Assembly (NCBI RefSeq): GCF_026240905.1
Contig: NZ_JAPEVI010000003.1
Location: 4,466,501-4,530,500 of the forward strand
Direction of reading: 5' to 3'
DNA: 64,000 bases
Source of the DNA: Roseibium salinum
GTDB lineage: Bacteria; Pseudomonadota; Alphaproteobacteria; Rhizobiales; Stappiaceae
Made by a program: the position numbers and the translations under genes. The notes beneath the pieces were generated by a model. It was not told where the DNA came from, made no database searches, and saw only the letters and a list, made by a program, of their open reading frames with translations. Below, in pieces: positions 36,711 through 45,932 of the stretch; the stretch's first letter is position 1, and each line of letters starts with the position of its first letter.

Positions 36711-37790
36711 ATGAACGTGATTGATACCCCTTCTCTTGACCTGGAGCGCGCGGAAGCTTTCGCAGACCGGGTCGGTGGAATGTTCGATGCCGGTGCGGCG
36801 GCGACCATGATCTCCATCGGTCACCGCCTCGGCCTCTTCGACGGCATGGCCGGAGCAGCGCCTGCGACGAGCACCGAAATTGCGGCGAGCACCGGCCTTG
36901 CGGAACGCTATGTGCGCGAGTGGCTCGCGGCAATGACGACGGCCGGCATACTGCGCTATGAACCGGAAACGCGCCGCTTCCACCTTCCGCCAGAGCATGC
37001 CGCATGCCTGACGCGCGAGGCTGCGCTCGGCAACCTTGCTGTCTATGCACAGCACGTTTCGCTTCTCGGCAGGATGGAAGAGCGGACCCTGCACTGTCTG
37101 AAGACCGGCGAGGGGACCGGCTACGGCGACTACCCCTGCTTCCACCAGATCATGGCCGAAGACAGCGGACAGACGGTCACCGCGGGCCTGTTCGAGCATA
37201 TCCTGCCGCTCGTCGCCGGACTGGAGGCCCGTCTGGAGGCCGGGATCGACGTGCTTGATGCCGGTTGCGGTCGTGGACTGGCGCTGATGGCGATGGCGCG
37301 GCGCTATCCGAAGAGCCGCTTTACCGGCTATGACCTGTGCGCGGATGCCATTGCCCACGCGGCCGAGACTGCGCGGGCCCAAGGCCTTTCCAACATCACC
37401 TTCGAGACGCGCGACCTCACCGGCTATTGCGAGCCCGGCCGCTGGGATTTCGTCACGAGCTTCGATGCGGTTCACGACCAGAAGGATCCCGAAGGCCTGA
37501 TCAGCGGCCTCTGCCGGTCGCTGCGCCCGGGCGGGTCCTATCTCATGCAGGATATCGGCGGTTCGGCCCATCTGGAAAACAATCTCGACTTTCCGTTTGC
37601 AACGCTGCTCTATGCCGTTTCGCTGGTCCACTGCACGCCTGTCTCGATCGGCCAGGGCGGCGCCGGGCTCGGCACGATGTGGGGCTGGGAAACCGCGGAA
37701 GCCATGCTCCGTGGCGCAGGCTTTAAAACCGTGGAGCGTCACGTGCTGGCGCATGATCCGATGAATGTGTGGTTCGTTTCACGCGTGTGA
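36711..37790 (+). CDS. SAM-dependent methyltransferase with Rv2258c-like winged-helix N-terminus
   Basis: A 359-residue protein. Residues about 20-100 form the winged-helix dimerisation module of this family (MISIGHRLGLFDGMAG ... TGLAERYVREWLAAM). The catalytic Rossmann domain has VLDAGCGRGLAL (about residue 182), GYDLCADAI and FDAVHDQKDP. The acceptor is unknown. The start at 36711 is followed by family sequence and preceded by AAAGGA. The divergent GlxA-type regulator, about 150 bp away, may control it. Confidence 0.85.
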   Translation: MNVIDTPSLDLERAEAFADRVGGMFDAGAAATMISIGHRLGLFDGMAGAAPATSTEIAASTGLAERYVREWLAAMTTAGILRYEPETRRFHLPPEHAACLTREAALGNLAVYAQHVSLLGRMEERTLHCLKTGEGTGYGDYPCFHQIMAEDSGQTVTAGLFEHILPLVAGLEARLEAGIDVLDAGCGRGLALMAMARRYPKSRFTGYDLCADAIAHAAETARAQGLSNITFETRDLTGYCEPGRWDFVTSFDAVHDQKDPEGLISGLCRSLRPGGSYLMQDIGGSAHLENNLDFPFATLLYAVSLVHCTPVSIGQGGAGLGTMWGWETAEAMLRGAGFKTVERHVLAHDPMNVWFVSRV

Positions 37791-37838
37791 CGGCAGGGGC
37801 GGTGGGTTTTACAGAGCTTCCCGCGTCCAAGGGTATGG

Positions 37839-37870
37839 CCTGCCTTCGTGTGGAAACGCACGAGGGCAGG
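37839..37870 (+). terminator. Hairpin after the methyltransferase gene
   Basis: The arms CCTGCCTTCGTG (37839-37850) and CACGAGGGCAGG (37859-37870) form a 12-bp stem with one G-T pair and an eight-base loop, 48 bases after the methyltransferase stop. A U-tract is lacking, so it is only a possible terminator. Confidence 0.4.
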
Positions 37871-38130
37871 CTGCTCATATCCCGGCCTTTGAATTCGGCT
37901 TTGCTGCATTGGATCGGGCCTGTGGCGGTGAGGCCAGTATCGGCAGATGGCCATCCTGCCGCTCTCTCTCGGCGGCCTGCCCGATCTGCCCTAAGGGTGC
38001 CCCATTCCTGCGTTGCAGTAGCGGTGACGCGAAGGAGCAGCCTCTCGTTGCGCCCTTCCGTCTCTCGTTCGCGGATGCCGAACCCGGTGTCCGACCTTCA
38101 AATGCAGCCAGCAAAACGTCCCGGGGTCTC
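37871..38130. other. Intergenic region with a degenerate copy of the MITE-like family
   Basis: At 37907-37928 the word CATTGGATCGGGCCTGTGGC is a diverged match to an internal word of the element at 27585-27958, read on the opposite strand. GGCCTGCCCGATCTGCC at about 37975 resembles its GCTTGCCCGATG word. Terminal repeats are not clear, so the copy is old or truncated. Open frames in this stretch have no gene-like features. Confidence 0.3.
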
Positions 38131-39684
38131 ATGCGAAATCACCTTTCCCTCGTCGCCATGCTTGCAGCCATGATCGTGTCCTTTCAGGCGCGCGCCGGAG
38201 AACTTGAGGCGGAGCGCGGCGAGCCGCGGCCTTTCAGCTTCGGTATTCTGACAGAGACCGCGCGCCGGGCCGCGGCCCGTCCGTATCAGGAGCCGGAAGT
38301 GCGGGCGTCGCGGACGCTTGAAGACATCGATTATGATGCCCATTGGCAAATCGGCTTCCGCAAGGAAGAGACGGTCGAGCTTGCACCGGGCGTGCCCCTG
38401 CAGTTCTTTCACCTGGGGCGCTTTTTCAAGGAGCCGGTGACACTGCATGAGGTGCGCGACGGGGAGGCCCGGGAAATTCTTTATTCGCCCGACTATTTCG
38501 ACATACCCGACGACAATCCGGCCCGGGAGTTGCCGTCCGATATCGGCTTTGCCGGTTTTCGGGTCATGAGACCGGATCTGGAAACGGACTGGATATCGTT
38601 CCTTGGCGCGGCCTATTTCCGCACCGATGGCCAGTCCCGCCAGTACGGGCAATCCGCCAGGGGGCTTGCCGTCGACACCGGCCTGTCGACACCAGAAGAG
38701 TTTCCGCGGTTTACCGAATTCTGGTTCGAGCCGGCCACCTCGGAGGACGAGACGCTTACCGTCTATGCGCTCATGGACAGCCCGTCCGTCACCGGCGCCT
38801 ATCGGATGAGCATGAACAATGAGGAAGGCGAGGGGCAGGTCATCGATGTGGACAGTCACCTGTTCTTCCGCAAGCCGGTGGAACGGCTCGGCATTGCGCC
38901 CCTTACCAGCATGTACTGGTATTCGGAAACCAACCGCTCCACGGGTCTGGACTGGCGGCCAGAGGTTCACGATACCGACGGGCTGGCGATCATCAGCGAA
39001 ACGGGAGAGGAAATCTGGCGTCCGCTCAACAATCCCTCACAGATCCGGGTCTCCACGTTTCAGACGGACAACGTGAAGGGATTCGGTCTTGCGCAACGCG
39101 ACCGGACTTTCGCAAATTACCAGGATGACGGTGTCTTCTACGACAAGCGTCCGTCCGTCTGGATCGAGCCCCGGGAGCCCTTCGGGAAGGGGGCGGTCCA
39201 GCTTGTGGAACTGCCGACCGACGATGAGATCTACGACAACATCGTTGCCTATTTCCTGCCTGAAGACCTTCCGCAAGCCGGGGAGGAACGGCAATTCGCC
39301 TATCGGATGACATGGCGCGATCGCCACCCGCTGCCCCGCAGCGGCGCGCGGGTGGCCGCGACCCGTGTCGGGCAGGGCGGGGTTCCCGGCCAGCCCCGTC
39401 CGGCGGACCAGATCAAGGTCGTCATCGATTTCGCCGGCAAGGCCCTTGAGGGAAAGAGAGCGGCGGATGAAATCGAGCCGGTTGTGGAACTTTCGAAAGG
39501 AGAGCCGATTAATGCTTATGTACTGCCGGTCGTGGGGACCAGTCGCTGGAGGGTGATATTCGACGCCAGGGTGAACGACGACAATCCGATCGAGGCCCGG
39601 GTCTATCTGAAAACGGAGAAGGACGTTCTTTCGGAAACGTGGCTCGGACAGATTTCCAACCAAATGGTGGCCAGGCCCCGATAG
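38131..39684 (+). CDS. opgG: Periplasmic glucan biosynthesis protein OpgG/MdoG
   Basis: A 517-residue periplasmic protein. A signal peptide ends near residue 23 (FQARAGE). The OpgG fold follows, with FHLGRFFKEPV, FRVMRPD, FLGAAYFRTDGQSRQYGQSARGLAVDT and PLTSMYWYSETN motifs. OpgG is needed to build osmoregulated periplasmic glucans, normally together with the membrane glucosyltransferase OpgH. No opgH follows here; the next gene is prkA. In-frame upstream extensions enter the repeat region and lack coding character. Confidence 0.93.
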   Translation: MRNHLSLVAMLAAMIVSFQARAGELEAERGEPRPFSFGILTETARRAAARPYQEPEVRASRTLEDIDYDAHWQIGFRKEETVELAPGVPLQFFHLGRFFKEPVTLHEVRDGEAREILYSPDYFDIPDDNPARELPSDIGFAGFRVMRPDLETDWISFLGAAYFRTDGQSRQYGQSARGLAVDTGLSTPEEFPRFTEFWFEPATSEDETLTVYALMDSPSVTGAYRMSMNNEEGEGQVIDVDSHLFFRKPVERLGIAPLTSMYWYSETNRSTGLDWRPEVHDTDGLAIISETGEEIWRPLNNPSQIRVSTFQTDNVKGFGLAQRDRTFANYQDDGVFYDKRPSVWIEPREPFGKGAVQLVELPTDDEIYDNIVAYFLPEDLPQAGEERQFAYRMTWRDRHPLPRSGARVAATRVGQGGVPGQPRPADQIKVVIDFAGKALEGKRAADEIEPVVELSKGEPINAYVLPVVGTSRWRVIFDARVNDDNPIEARVYLKTEKDVLSETWLGQISNQMVARPR

Positions 39685-39813
39685 CAACCGCCCTCCTTCC
39701 GAAACGCGAAAAAAATTGTGCCAAACGCGAAACTTTGAATTGCCCCAGCGGACTATAACCCCATGTTAGGTAAAGGAGCCGATTTTACGGAGTCGCCTAG
39801 CGATGGAAGTTGA

Positions 39814-41751
39814 ATGATGGAGATCTATACACGTTTCGCTGAAGATTACAGACAAAGAAACCTGGAAGAATTGACAATCCAGGACTACCTTCTCGGCTGT
39901 CGGGACGATCCGATGATGCGCGCCACAGCAGCCGAACGGATGATCGCCGCGATCGGGGAACCGGAGGTCATCGATACGAGCCAGGACCAGCGTCTCGGCC
40001 GTATCTTCATGAACCGGACGATCAAACGGTATGCCCCCTTCGAGCGCCTTTATGGAATGGAGACGACGATCGAACGCATCGTCGGGTTCTTCCGTCATGC
40101 CAGCCAGGGTCTGGAGGAGCGCAAGCAGATCCTCTACCTGCTCGGTCCGGTGGGCGGCGGCAAGTCCAGCATCGCCGAAATTCTCAAGCAGCTGATGGAG
40201 CAGGAGCCGATCTATGCGCTCAAGGCGGGCGACGAGATCAGCCCCATCTTCGAATCGCCGCTCGGTCTCTTCAATGCGGATCGCATGGGCGATCTGCTTC
40301 AGGACAAGTACAACATTCCCAAACGGCTTCTGACGGGGCTGATTTCCCCCTGGGCCGCAAAGCGCCTCGACGAATTCGAAGGCGACATTTCCAAGTTCTC
40401 GATCGTCAAGCTCTACCCGTCCAAGCTGCGGCAGATCGGGGTGACCAAGACCGAGCCCGGTGATGAGAACAACCAGGATGTCTCCGCGCTGGTCGGCAAG
40501 CTGGACATTCGAAAACTGGAGCAATTCAGCCAGAACGATCCCGACGCCTACAGCTACTCCGGCGCGCTCAACCGCACGACCCAGGGGCTGATGGAGTTCG
40601 TGGAAATGTTCAAGGCACCGATCAAGGTGCTGCACCCGCTGCTGACGGCGACCCAGGAGGGCTCCTATGTCGGCACGGAGAACATTGGCGCGTTCCCCTA
40701 TCAGGGACTGATTATCGCCCACTCCAACGAGGCTGAGTGGTACCAGTTCAAGACCAACAAGAACAATGAGGCGTTTCTCGACCGGATCAGCGTGGTGAAG
40801 GTGCCCTACTGCCTGCGCGCTTCCGCGGAGTCGGAGATCTATGGCAAGCTCCTCAGCGAGAGTGCGCTGTCCGATGCGCCCTGCGCGCCTGAAACCCTGC
40901 CGCTTCTGGCCCGTTTCAGCGTGTTGACCCGGCTGCATGAGCACGAGAATTCGACGCTCTATTCCAAGCTGCGGGTCTATGACGGCGAAATGCTGAAGGA
41001 CAGCGATCCGAAGGCCAAGTCCATGCAGGAATACCGCGATGCGGCGGGCGTCGACGAAGGCATGAACGGTATCTCAACGCGCTTCGCCTTCAAGGTTCTG
41101 TCGGAGACGTTCAACCACGATACGGAGGAGGTCTCCGCCGATCCGGTGCATCTGATGTATGTGCTTGAACAGGCGGTCCGGCGCGAGCAGTTCGACAAGG
41201 AGACCGAGAGCAAATATCTCAACTTCCTGAAATCGGAACTGGCGACGCATTATGCGGAGTTTATCGGCAACGAAATCCAGAAGGCCTATCTGGAATCCTA
41301 TACCGACTACGGGCAGAACCTGTTCGACCGCTACATCGCCTATGCCGACGCGTGGATCGAGGAGCAGGACTACAAGGATCCTGACACGGGACAGATTTTC
41401 GATCGCGAGGTTCTGGAAAAGGAACTGGAGAAGATCGAAAAGCCGGCCGGTGTCTCCAATCCCAAGGACTTCCGCAACGAGGTCGTGAAGTTCGTCCTGC
41501 GGGCCCGTGCCGAGAACCAGGGCCAGAACCCTGACTGGCGCCGGTACGAAAAGCTTCGCCAGGTCATCGAGAAGCGCATGTTCGGCAAGGTGGAAGAACT
41601 CCTGCCGGTGATCAGCTTCGGTGCCAAGCGCGACAAGAAGACCGATGAAAAGCATCACGAATTCGTCGAGCGCATGACCCGTCACGGCTACACCGAGCGT
41701 CAGGTGCGCCGGCTGGTCGAATGGTACATGCGCGTGAACAAGGCAGGATAA
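39814..41751 (+). CDS. prkA: PrkA family serine protein kinase/AAA ATPase
   Basis: A 645-residue protein. An AAA_PrkA domain has Walker A GPVGGGKS (111-118) and SNEAEW, and a C-terminal PrkA kinase-like domain includes NEVVKFVLRARAENQG and YEKLRQVIEKRMF. The family (YeaG in E. coli) responds to nutrient and stress conditions. It is the first gene of a three-gene operon with DUF444 and SpoVR-like proteins, spaced by 24 bases and then an 8-base overlap. Two ATGs (39814, 39817) are equivalent choices. Confidence 0.95.
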   Translation: MMEIYTRFAEDYRQRNLEELTIQDYLLGCRDDPMMRATAAERMIAAIGEPEVIDTSQDQRLGRIFMNRTIKRYAPFERLYGMETTIERIVGFFRHASQGLEERKQILYLLGPVGGGKSSIAEILKQLMEQEPIYALKAGDEISPIFESPLGLFNADRMGDLLQDKYNIPKRLLTGLISPWAAKRLDEFEGDISKFSIVKLYPSKLRQIGVTKTEPGDENNQDVSALVGKLDIRKLEQFSQNDPDAYSYSGALNRTTQGLMEFVEMFKAPIKVLHPLLTATQEGSYVGTENIGAFPYQGLIIAHSNEAEWYQFKTNKNNEAFLDRISVVKVPYCLRASAESEIYGKLLSESALSDAPCAPETLPLLARFSVLTRLHEHENSTLYSKLRVYDGEMLKDSDPKAKSMQEYRDAAGVDEGMNGISTRFAFKVLSETFNHDTEEVSADPVHLMYVLEQAVRREQFDKETESKYLNFLKSELATHYAEFIGNEIQKAYLESYTDYGQNLFDRYIAYADAWIEEQDYKDPDTGQIFDREVLEKELEKIEKPAGVSNPKDFRNEVVKFVLRARAENQGQNPDWRRYEKLRQVIEKRMFGKVEELLPVISFGAKRDKKTDEKHHEFVERMTRHGYTERQVRRLVEWYMRVNKAG

Positions 41752-41775
41752 CGGGTCTGGTGAGGCTGATAGACT

Positions 41776-43095
41776 ATGGCGCATTTCGTCGACCGCCGAC
41801 TGAACCCGAAAGACAAGAGCCTGAGCAACCGTCGGCGGTTCCTCAAGCGGGTTCGCGCTCAGATCAGGGAGGCGGTTGACGAAGCGGTCCGCGAGCGCGG
41901 CATCGCCGATGTGGGGCGCGGCAAGAGCGTTTCCGTGCCCACGGGCGGGGTCGCCGAGCCGACCTTCCGCCAGGCACAGGAAGGCGGGCGGCGCGAGCGG
42001 GTGTTTCCCGGCAACAAAACCTTCCAGACCGGCGACAGGATTGCCAAGCCGCGCGGCGGCGCGGGCGGCGGCGGCCGGCAGGGCGCGCAATCCGGCGAGG
42101 GGGAAGACGACTTCCTGTTCGCGCTGTCGCGAGAGGAATTCCTCGACTTCTTTTTCGAGGATCTCGAACTTCCCGACCTGGTGAAACAGAGCCTCAAGGA
42201 GATTACGCGCACGCATCCGCGCCGCTCCGGATATTCCATCACCGGATCGCCCGCAAACATCAACGTGGCGCGCACGATGCGCAACGCGTTCGGCCGACGC
42301 ATCGGCCTCAGGCGCCCGAAGGACAAGGAGGCGCAGGAGCTGGTGAACCGGATCGTCCAGCTGGAGCGGGTCTCATCGCCGACCGAAGAGCAGAAAAAGG
42401 AACTTGCCGCCTTGCGGGTCAAGTGCGACGAGGTCACCCGGCGGCGCAAGGTGATCGCCTATATCGATCCGCTCGACGTGCGCTACAACTACTTTCAGCA
42501 GCAGCCGGAGCCGAACGCGAATGCGGTGATGTTCTGCCTCATGGACGTCTCGGCATCCATGGGGGAGCGCGAGAAGGACCTGGCCAAGCGGTTCTTCATG
42601 CTGCTGCACCTGTTTCTGGAGCGCCGCTACGAAAAGACGGACATCGTCTTCATCCGCCACACCCATGACGCGGACGAGGTGGACGAGGAGACGTTCTTCT
42701 ATTCGCCCCAGACGGGCGGCACCGTGGTCAGCACGGCGCTCGTCAAGATGAAGGAGATCATCAGCGAGCGCTATTCGCCTTCGGAGTGGAACATCTATGC
42801 CGCGCAGGCCTCGGACGGCGAGAATTTCAGCGGCGACTCGGCCAAATGCGCCGGGCTCCTGTCCCAGGAACTCATGCGCATTTGCCAGTATTTCGCTTAT
42901 GTCGAGATCGTCGACGAGGACGAAGCCCAGCTGATCAACAGCGAGGCAAGTGGAATGGAGCTCTGGGAATCCTATCGCCAGGTGGTTGACATCTGGCCCA
43001 ATTTCGCGCGCAAGCGCGTTGCCAGGGTCTCCGATATCTATCCCGTCTTCCGGGAACTCTTTTCACGCAGCCGCGCCGGAGAACCCCATGGCTAA
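41776..43095 (+). CDS. YeaH/YhbH-family protein (DUF444, vWA-like)
   Basis: A 439-residue protein starting HFVDRRLNPKDKSLSNRRRFLKRV, with a Gly-rich disordered segment (residues about 85-105) and a von Willebrand A-like domain whose metal-site motif MDVSASMGEREKDLAKRF is plain. It always accompanies PrkA and SpoVR homologues. It is probably a partner or target of the kinase; the biochemical role is unknown. Confidence 0.94.
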   Translation: MAHFVDRRLNPKDKSLSNRRRFLKRVRAQIREAVDEAVRERGIADVGRGKSVSVPTGGVAEPTFRQAQEGGRRERVFPGNKTFQTGDRIAKPRGGAGGGGRQGAQSGEGEDDFLFALSREEFLDFFFEDLELPDLVKQSLKEITRTHPRRSGYSITGSPANINVARTMRNAFGRRIGLRRPKDKEAQELVNRIVQLERVSSPTEEQKKELAALRVKCDEVTRRRKVIAYIDPLDVRYNYFQQQPEPNANAVMFCLMDVSASMGEREKDLAKRFFMLLHLFLERRYEKTDIVFIRHTHDADEVDEETFFYSPQTGGTVVSTALVKMKEIISERYSPSEWNIYAAQASDGENFSGDSAKCAGLLSQELMRICQYFAYVEIVDEDEAQLINSEASGMELWESYRQVVDIWPNFARKRVARVSDIYPVFRELFSRSRAGEPHG

Positions 43096-44596
43096 GGTTA
43101 CCCGCAAGCCCAAACCAGGTCTGCTGTTCGAGCAGGTCGACTGGGACTTCGACAGGCTGCGGCGAACCTATGACGCGATCGAAGAGGTTGCCCGCAAAGA
43201 TCTGGAAATCGATGTCTATCCGAACCAGATCGAGATCATCTCCTCGGAACAGATGCTCGATGCCTATTCCTCCATAGGCATGCCGCTGATGTACCGGCAC
43301 TGGTCGTTCGGAAAGCACTTCCTCTCCCATGAACGGCTTTACCGCAAGGGCGCGCGCGGGCTCGCCTACGAGATCGTCATCAACTCCGATCCCTGCATCA
43401 GCTACTGTCTTGAAGAAAACACGATGCCGCTGCAGGCGCTCGTGATGGCGCATGCCGCTTTCGGCCATAACCACTTCTTCAAGTCCAATCATCTGTTTCA
43501 GCAATGGACCGACGCGGAGGGGATTCTCGATTATCTGGAATACGCGCGCCGCTACATCGCCGGCTGCGAGGAGTTGCACGGTCCGGGCAGGGTCGAGGCG
43601 GTCCTGGATGCGGCCCACGCGCTGATGCCTTACGGCGTATTCCGGCACCGCCGCCCGCGGCGTCTATCTCTCCAGGAGGCGGAAGAACAGCGCCGGGAAC
43701 GGATCGCGGCCGCCGAACAGAACGTTTATTACCTCTGGAACACGATCCCGGATATCCCGGGCAGCAAGGAGGAAATCGATGCCGCCCTCCAGGAGCGCAA
43801 GCGGGAGATGCAGCTGCCGGAGGAAAACCTGCTCTATTTCCTGGAGCACTACAGCCCCATCCTGGAATCCTGGCAGCGTGAGATCCTCAGGATCGTGCGC
43901 AATGTCAGCCAGTATTTCTATCCGCAGAAACAGACCAAGGTCATGAACGAGGGCTGCGCCTGCTTCGTTCACTATTACATCCTGAACAAGCTCTATGCCG
44001 AAGGGCGCGTGTCCGACGGGGCGATGCTGGAAATCCTGCACAATCACACCAACGTGCTGACACAGCCGGATTTCGACGACCCGCGTTTCAGCGGCATAAA
44101 TCCTTACGCGCTGGGCTTCGCGATGATGCAGGACATCCGGCGCATCTGCGAGGAGCCGAGCGAGGAAGACCGCGAATGGTTTCCCGATATTGCGGGCAAG
44201 GGCGATTGGCGAAGCGTGCTGAAATACGCCTGGGCGAATTATCGCGACGAAAGCTTCCTGCAGCAGTTTCTGTCCCCGGCGGTGATGCGCCGGTTCCGGA
44301 TGTTCGCCCTGACCGATGAGACCGGGGATTCACACCTCACCGTGACCGGCATCCACGACACGAGCGGCTACCGGCATCTCAGGGATGTGCTAGCGCGCAA
44401 CCACGACATATCCAACACGGACCCGGACATCCAGATCGTCGATGCCGACCTTCTGGGGGACCGCTGCCTGCATATGCGCGTCATAAAGCGCGACCGGGTG
44501 CCGCTGGACGCCGCCAGCAGGGACGCGACGCTCAAATATGTCGAGCGGCTCTGGGGCTATAAGGTCAAGCTTGAAGAGGTGGAGGCGACGCTCTGA
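43088..44596 (+). CDS. SpoVR family protein
   Basis: A 502-residue cytoplasmic protein with the SpoVR hallmarks YRHWSFGKHFLSHE, INSDPCISYCLEENTM, AHAAFGHNHFFKSN and MNEGCACFVHYY, where the His/Glu/Cys residues look metal-binding. The ATG at 43088 overlaps the DUF444 gene by eight bases; an in-frame extension inside that gene is a shadow. The trio is conserved across proteobacteria and linked to stationary-phase or stress physiology. Confidence 0.95.
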   Translation: MAKVTRKPKPGLLFEQVDWDFDRLRRTYDAIEEVARKDLEIDVYPNQIEIISSEQMLDAYSSIGMPLMYRHWSFGKHFLSHERLYRKGARGLAYEIVINSDPCISYCLEENTMPLQALVMAHAAFGHNHFFKSNHLFQQWTDAEGILDYLEYARRYIAGCEELHGPGRVEAVLDAAHALMPYGVFRHRRPRRLSLQEAEEQRRERIAAAEQNVYYLWNTIPDIPGSKEEIDAALQERKREMQLPEENLLYFLEHYSPILESWQREILRIVRNVSQYFYPQKQTKVMNEGCACFVHYYILNKLYAEGRVSDGAMLEILHNHTNVLTQPDFDDPRFSGINPYALGFAMMQDIRRICEEPSEEDREWFPDIAGKGDWRSVLKYAWANYRDESFLQQFLSPAVMRRFRMFALTDETGDSHLTVTGIHDTSGYRHLRDVLARNHDISNTDPDIQIVDADLLGDRCLHMRVIKRDRVPLDAASRDATLKYVERLWGYKVKLEEVEATL

Positions 44597-45061
44597 CGGG
44601 GCGGATTGTCGAAGCGTTCGTTTGTCGCCGGGAAGATCAATGACGCTCCCTGTCCCGGTTGCGCTGCTTCTGCGGCCGATGGGCCATACCTAAACCGCTG
44701 AACCTTGAACGGATACAGGCAAAGCGGCCAGCGGCGCGTGTCTTGTTCGAATTCCCCATTGACCCAGATTGATCCGGCGGCGCCTTCAATGGCTCCGCGC
44801 CCGAGGCCACCGCAACAAACCGGTGACTATAATCCCCATTCCTGGCAAAGGCTCTGGACACAACTTGCTTGGTCACGCATAACTCCGCCAAAATCATCTT
44901 TTTTGCGACAACAAAATTCAGGTCGAAGTCCAATGCAGTCACGTCATGATCCATGCACAGCTCCAGGCCGCCACTCTCCTCCCGCACGAGATTGCCTTAG
45001 AACCGGATCAGCATCCGCACTGTAGTCTTCGGATAATGTTTAACTATACTGTATATGGCTT
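44597..45061. other. Intergenic region downstream of spoVR-like gene
   Basis: A 465-base stretch. The minus strand has an open frame over 44637-44987 (FDLNFVVAKKMILAELCVTKQVV and onward), but I recognise no family and see no ribosome site. The base composition turns AT-rich close to the next gene, where TATACT-like words could be its promoter. I see no other structure. Confidence 0.35.
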
Positions 45062-45928
45062 ATGAATAATAAAAATAGAATAGTTGTAATCTGTGTCAAA
45101 TGGGGAAGCCGGTATTCCGCAGATGATGTGAACATACTGGCGAACGCAACAAGAAATCACCTCGAATACGAGCATGACTTTGTCTGTGTTACTGATGATC
45201 CGGAAGGCCTGGCGGACAGCATCACAGTCAGGCCGCTGAATCTTCAACAGCTTCTCGAAAGAGGCATGCATACAGGCGGTTGTTGGCCAAAGCTGATCGC
45301 GTACAGCGACGAGATTTCCGGCGCTTATGACTATGCCCTGTTTCTTGACCTGGACATTGCCGTGGTTGGTCAACTCGCTCCTCTGGTCGACTGTGTGAAA
45401 AAGGAAGATGCGCTGTTCCTGATGGCGAAACGTCCCGCCTTCGGCTGGCGGTTCCTGCCCAAATGGTTCCATCCGGACAAGCTGGGGAACTCATCGGTCG
45501 TGGCTTTCAGGCCAGAAAGCCAACGGCACCTGTTTCATGATTTCAAACACCCGATCGGCGGGAACGACCAGAACTACGTCAGCAAGTTTGCCAAGAACTC
45601 ATGGCGCTTCCCGCTGGCCTGGTGTCCTTCGTTCAAGTTCTACGGCCACTATTTTCCAATCTGTCTGTTCTTGAACGGCTACGAACGGGCGCTCCGTGAT
45701 CGCTCAGCAATCATCATTGTCTTTCACGGAGAGCCAAAGATGCGCGAGCTTGCGGATGTAAGGCTGGGCTTCTGGGGCAAGCCCAAACGCTTCAGCTATG
45801 GCCCGGTCAAGTGGATCAAAGCATATCTCGAGCAATATAGTTCGCTTCAGAGCGTTACTCGTACCGCAACTTCTGCAGGTGCCGAGGAAACAAACGTCGA
45901 GGACATGGCGCCGGCAACTCTTCCCTGA
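45062..45928 (+). CDS. Glycosyltransferase, GT8-like
   Basis: A 288-residue cytoplasmic protein. It opens with IVVICVKWGSRYSADDVNILANA, has the nucleotide-sugar/metal motif FLDLDIAVVG (DxD) near residue 98, and a GCWPKLIAYS stretch common in GT8-type capsule and LPS transferases. The start at 45062 follows AT-rich sequence with a weak ribosome site. It stands alone and may decorate a surface polysaccharide. Confidence 0.75.
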   Translation: MNNKNRIVVICVKWGSRYSADDVNILANATRNHLEYEHDFVCVTDDPEGLADSITVRPLNLQQLLERGMHTGGCWPKLIAYSDEISGAYDYALFLDLDIAVVGQLAPLVDCVKKEDALFLMAKRPAFGWRFLPKWFHPDKLGNSSVVAFRPESQRHLFHDFKHPIGGNDQNYVSKFAKNSWRFPLAWCPSFKFYGHYFPICLFLNGYERALRDRSAIIIVFHGEPKMRELADVRLGFWGKPKRFSYGPVKWIKAYLEQYSSLQSVTRTATSAGAEETNVEDMAPATLP

Positions 45929-45932
45929 CGCT

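Noticed and set aside
37875..38132. 85-codon minus-strand frame and long plus-strand extensions before opgG
   Set aside because: They resemble translations of the MITE-like family, not proteins; opgG's signal peptide starts at 38131.
44637..44987. Minus-strand open frame of 116 codons after the spoVR-like gene
   Set aside because: No recognisable family, no ribosome site, and mixed composition; kept only as a note in the gap entry.
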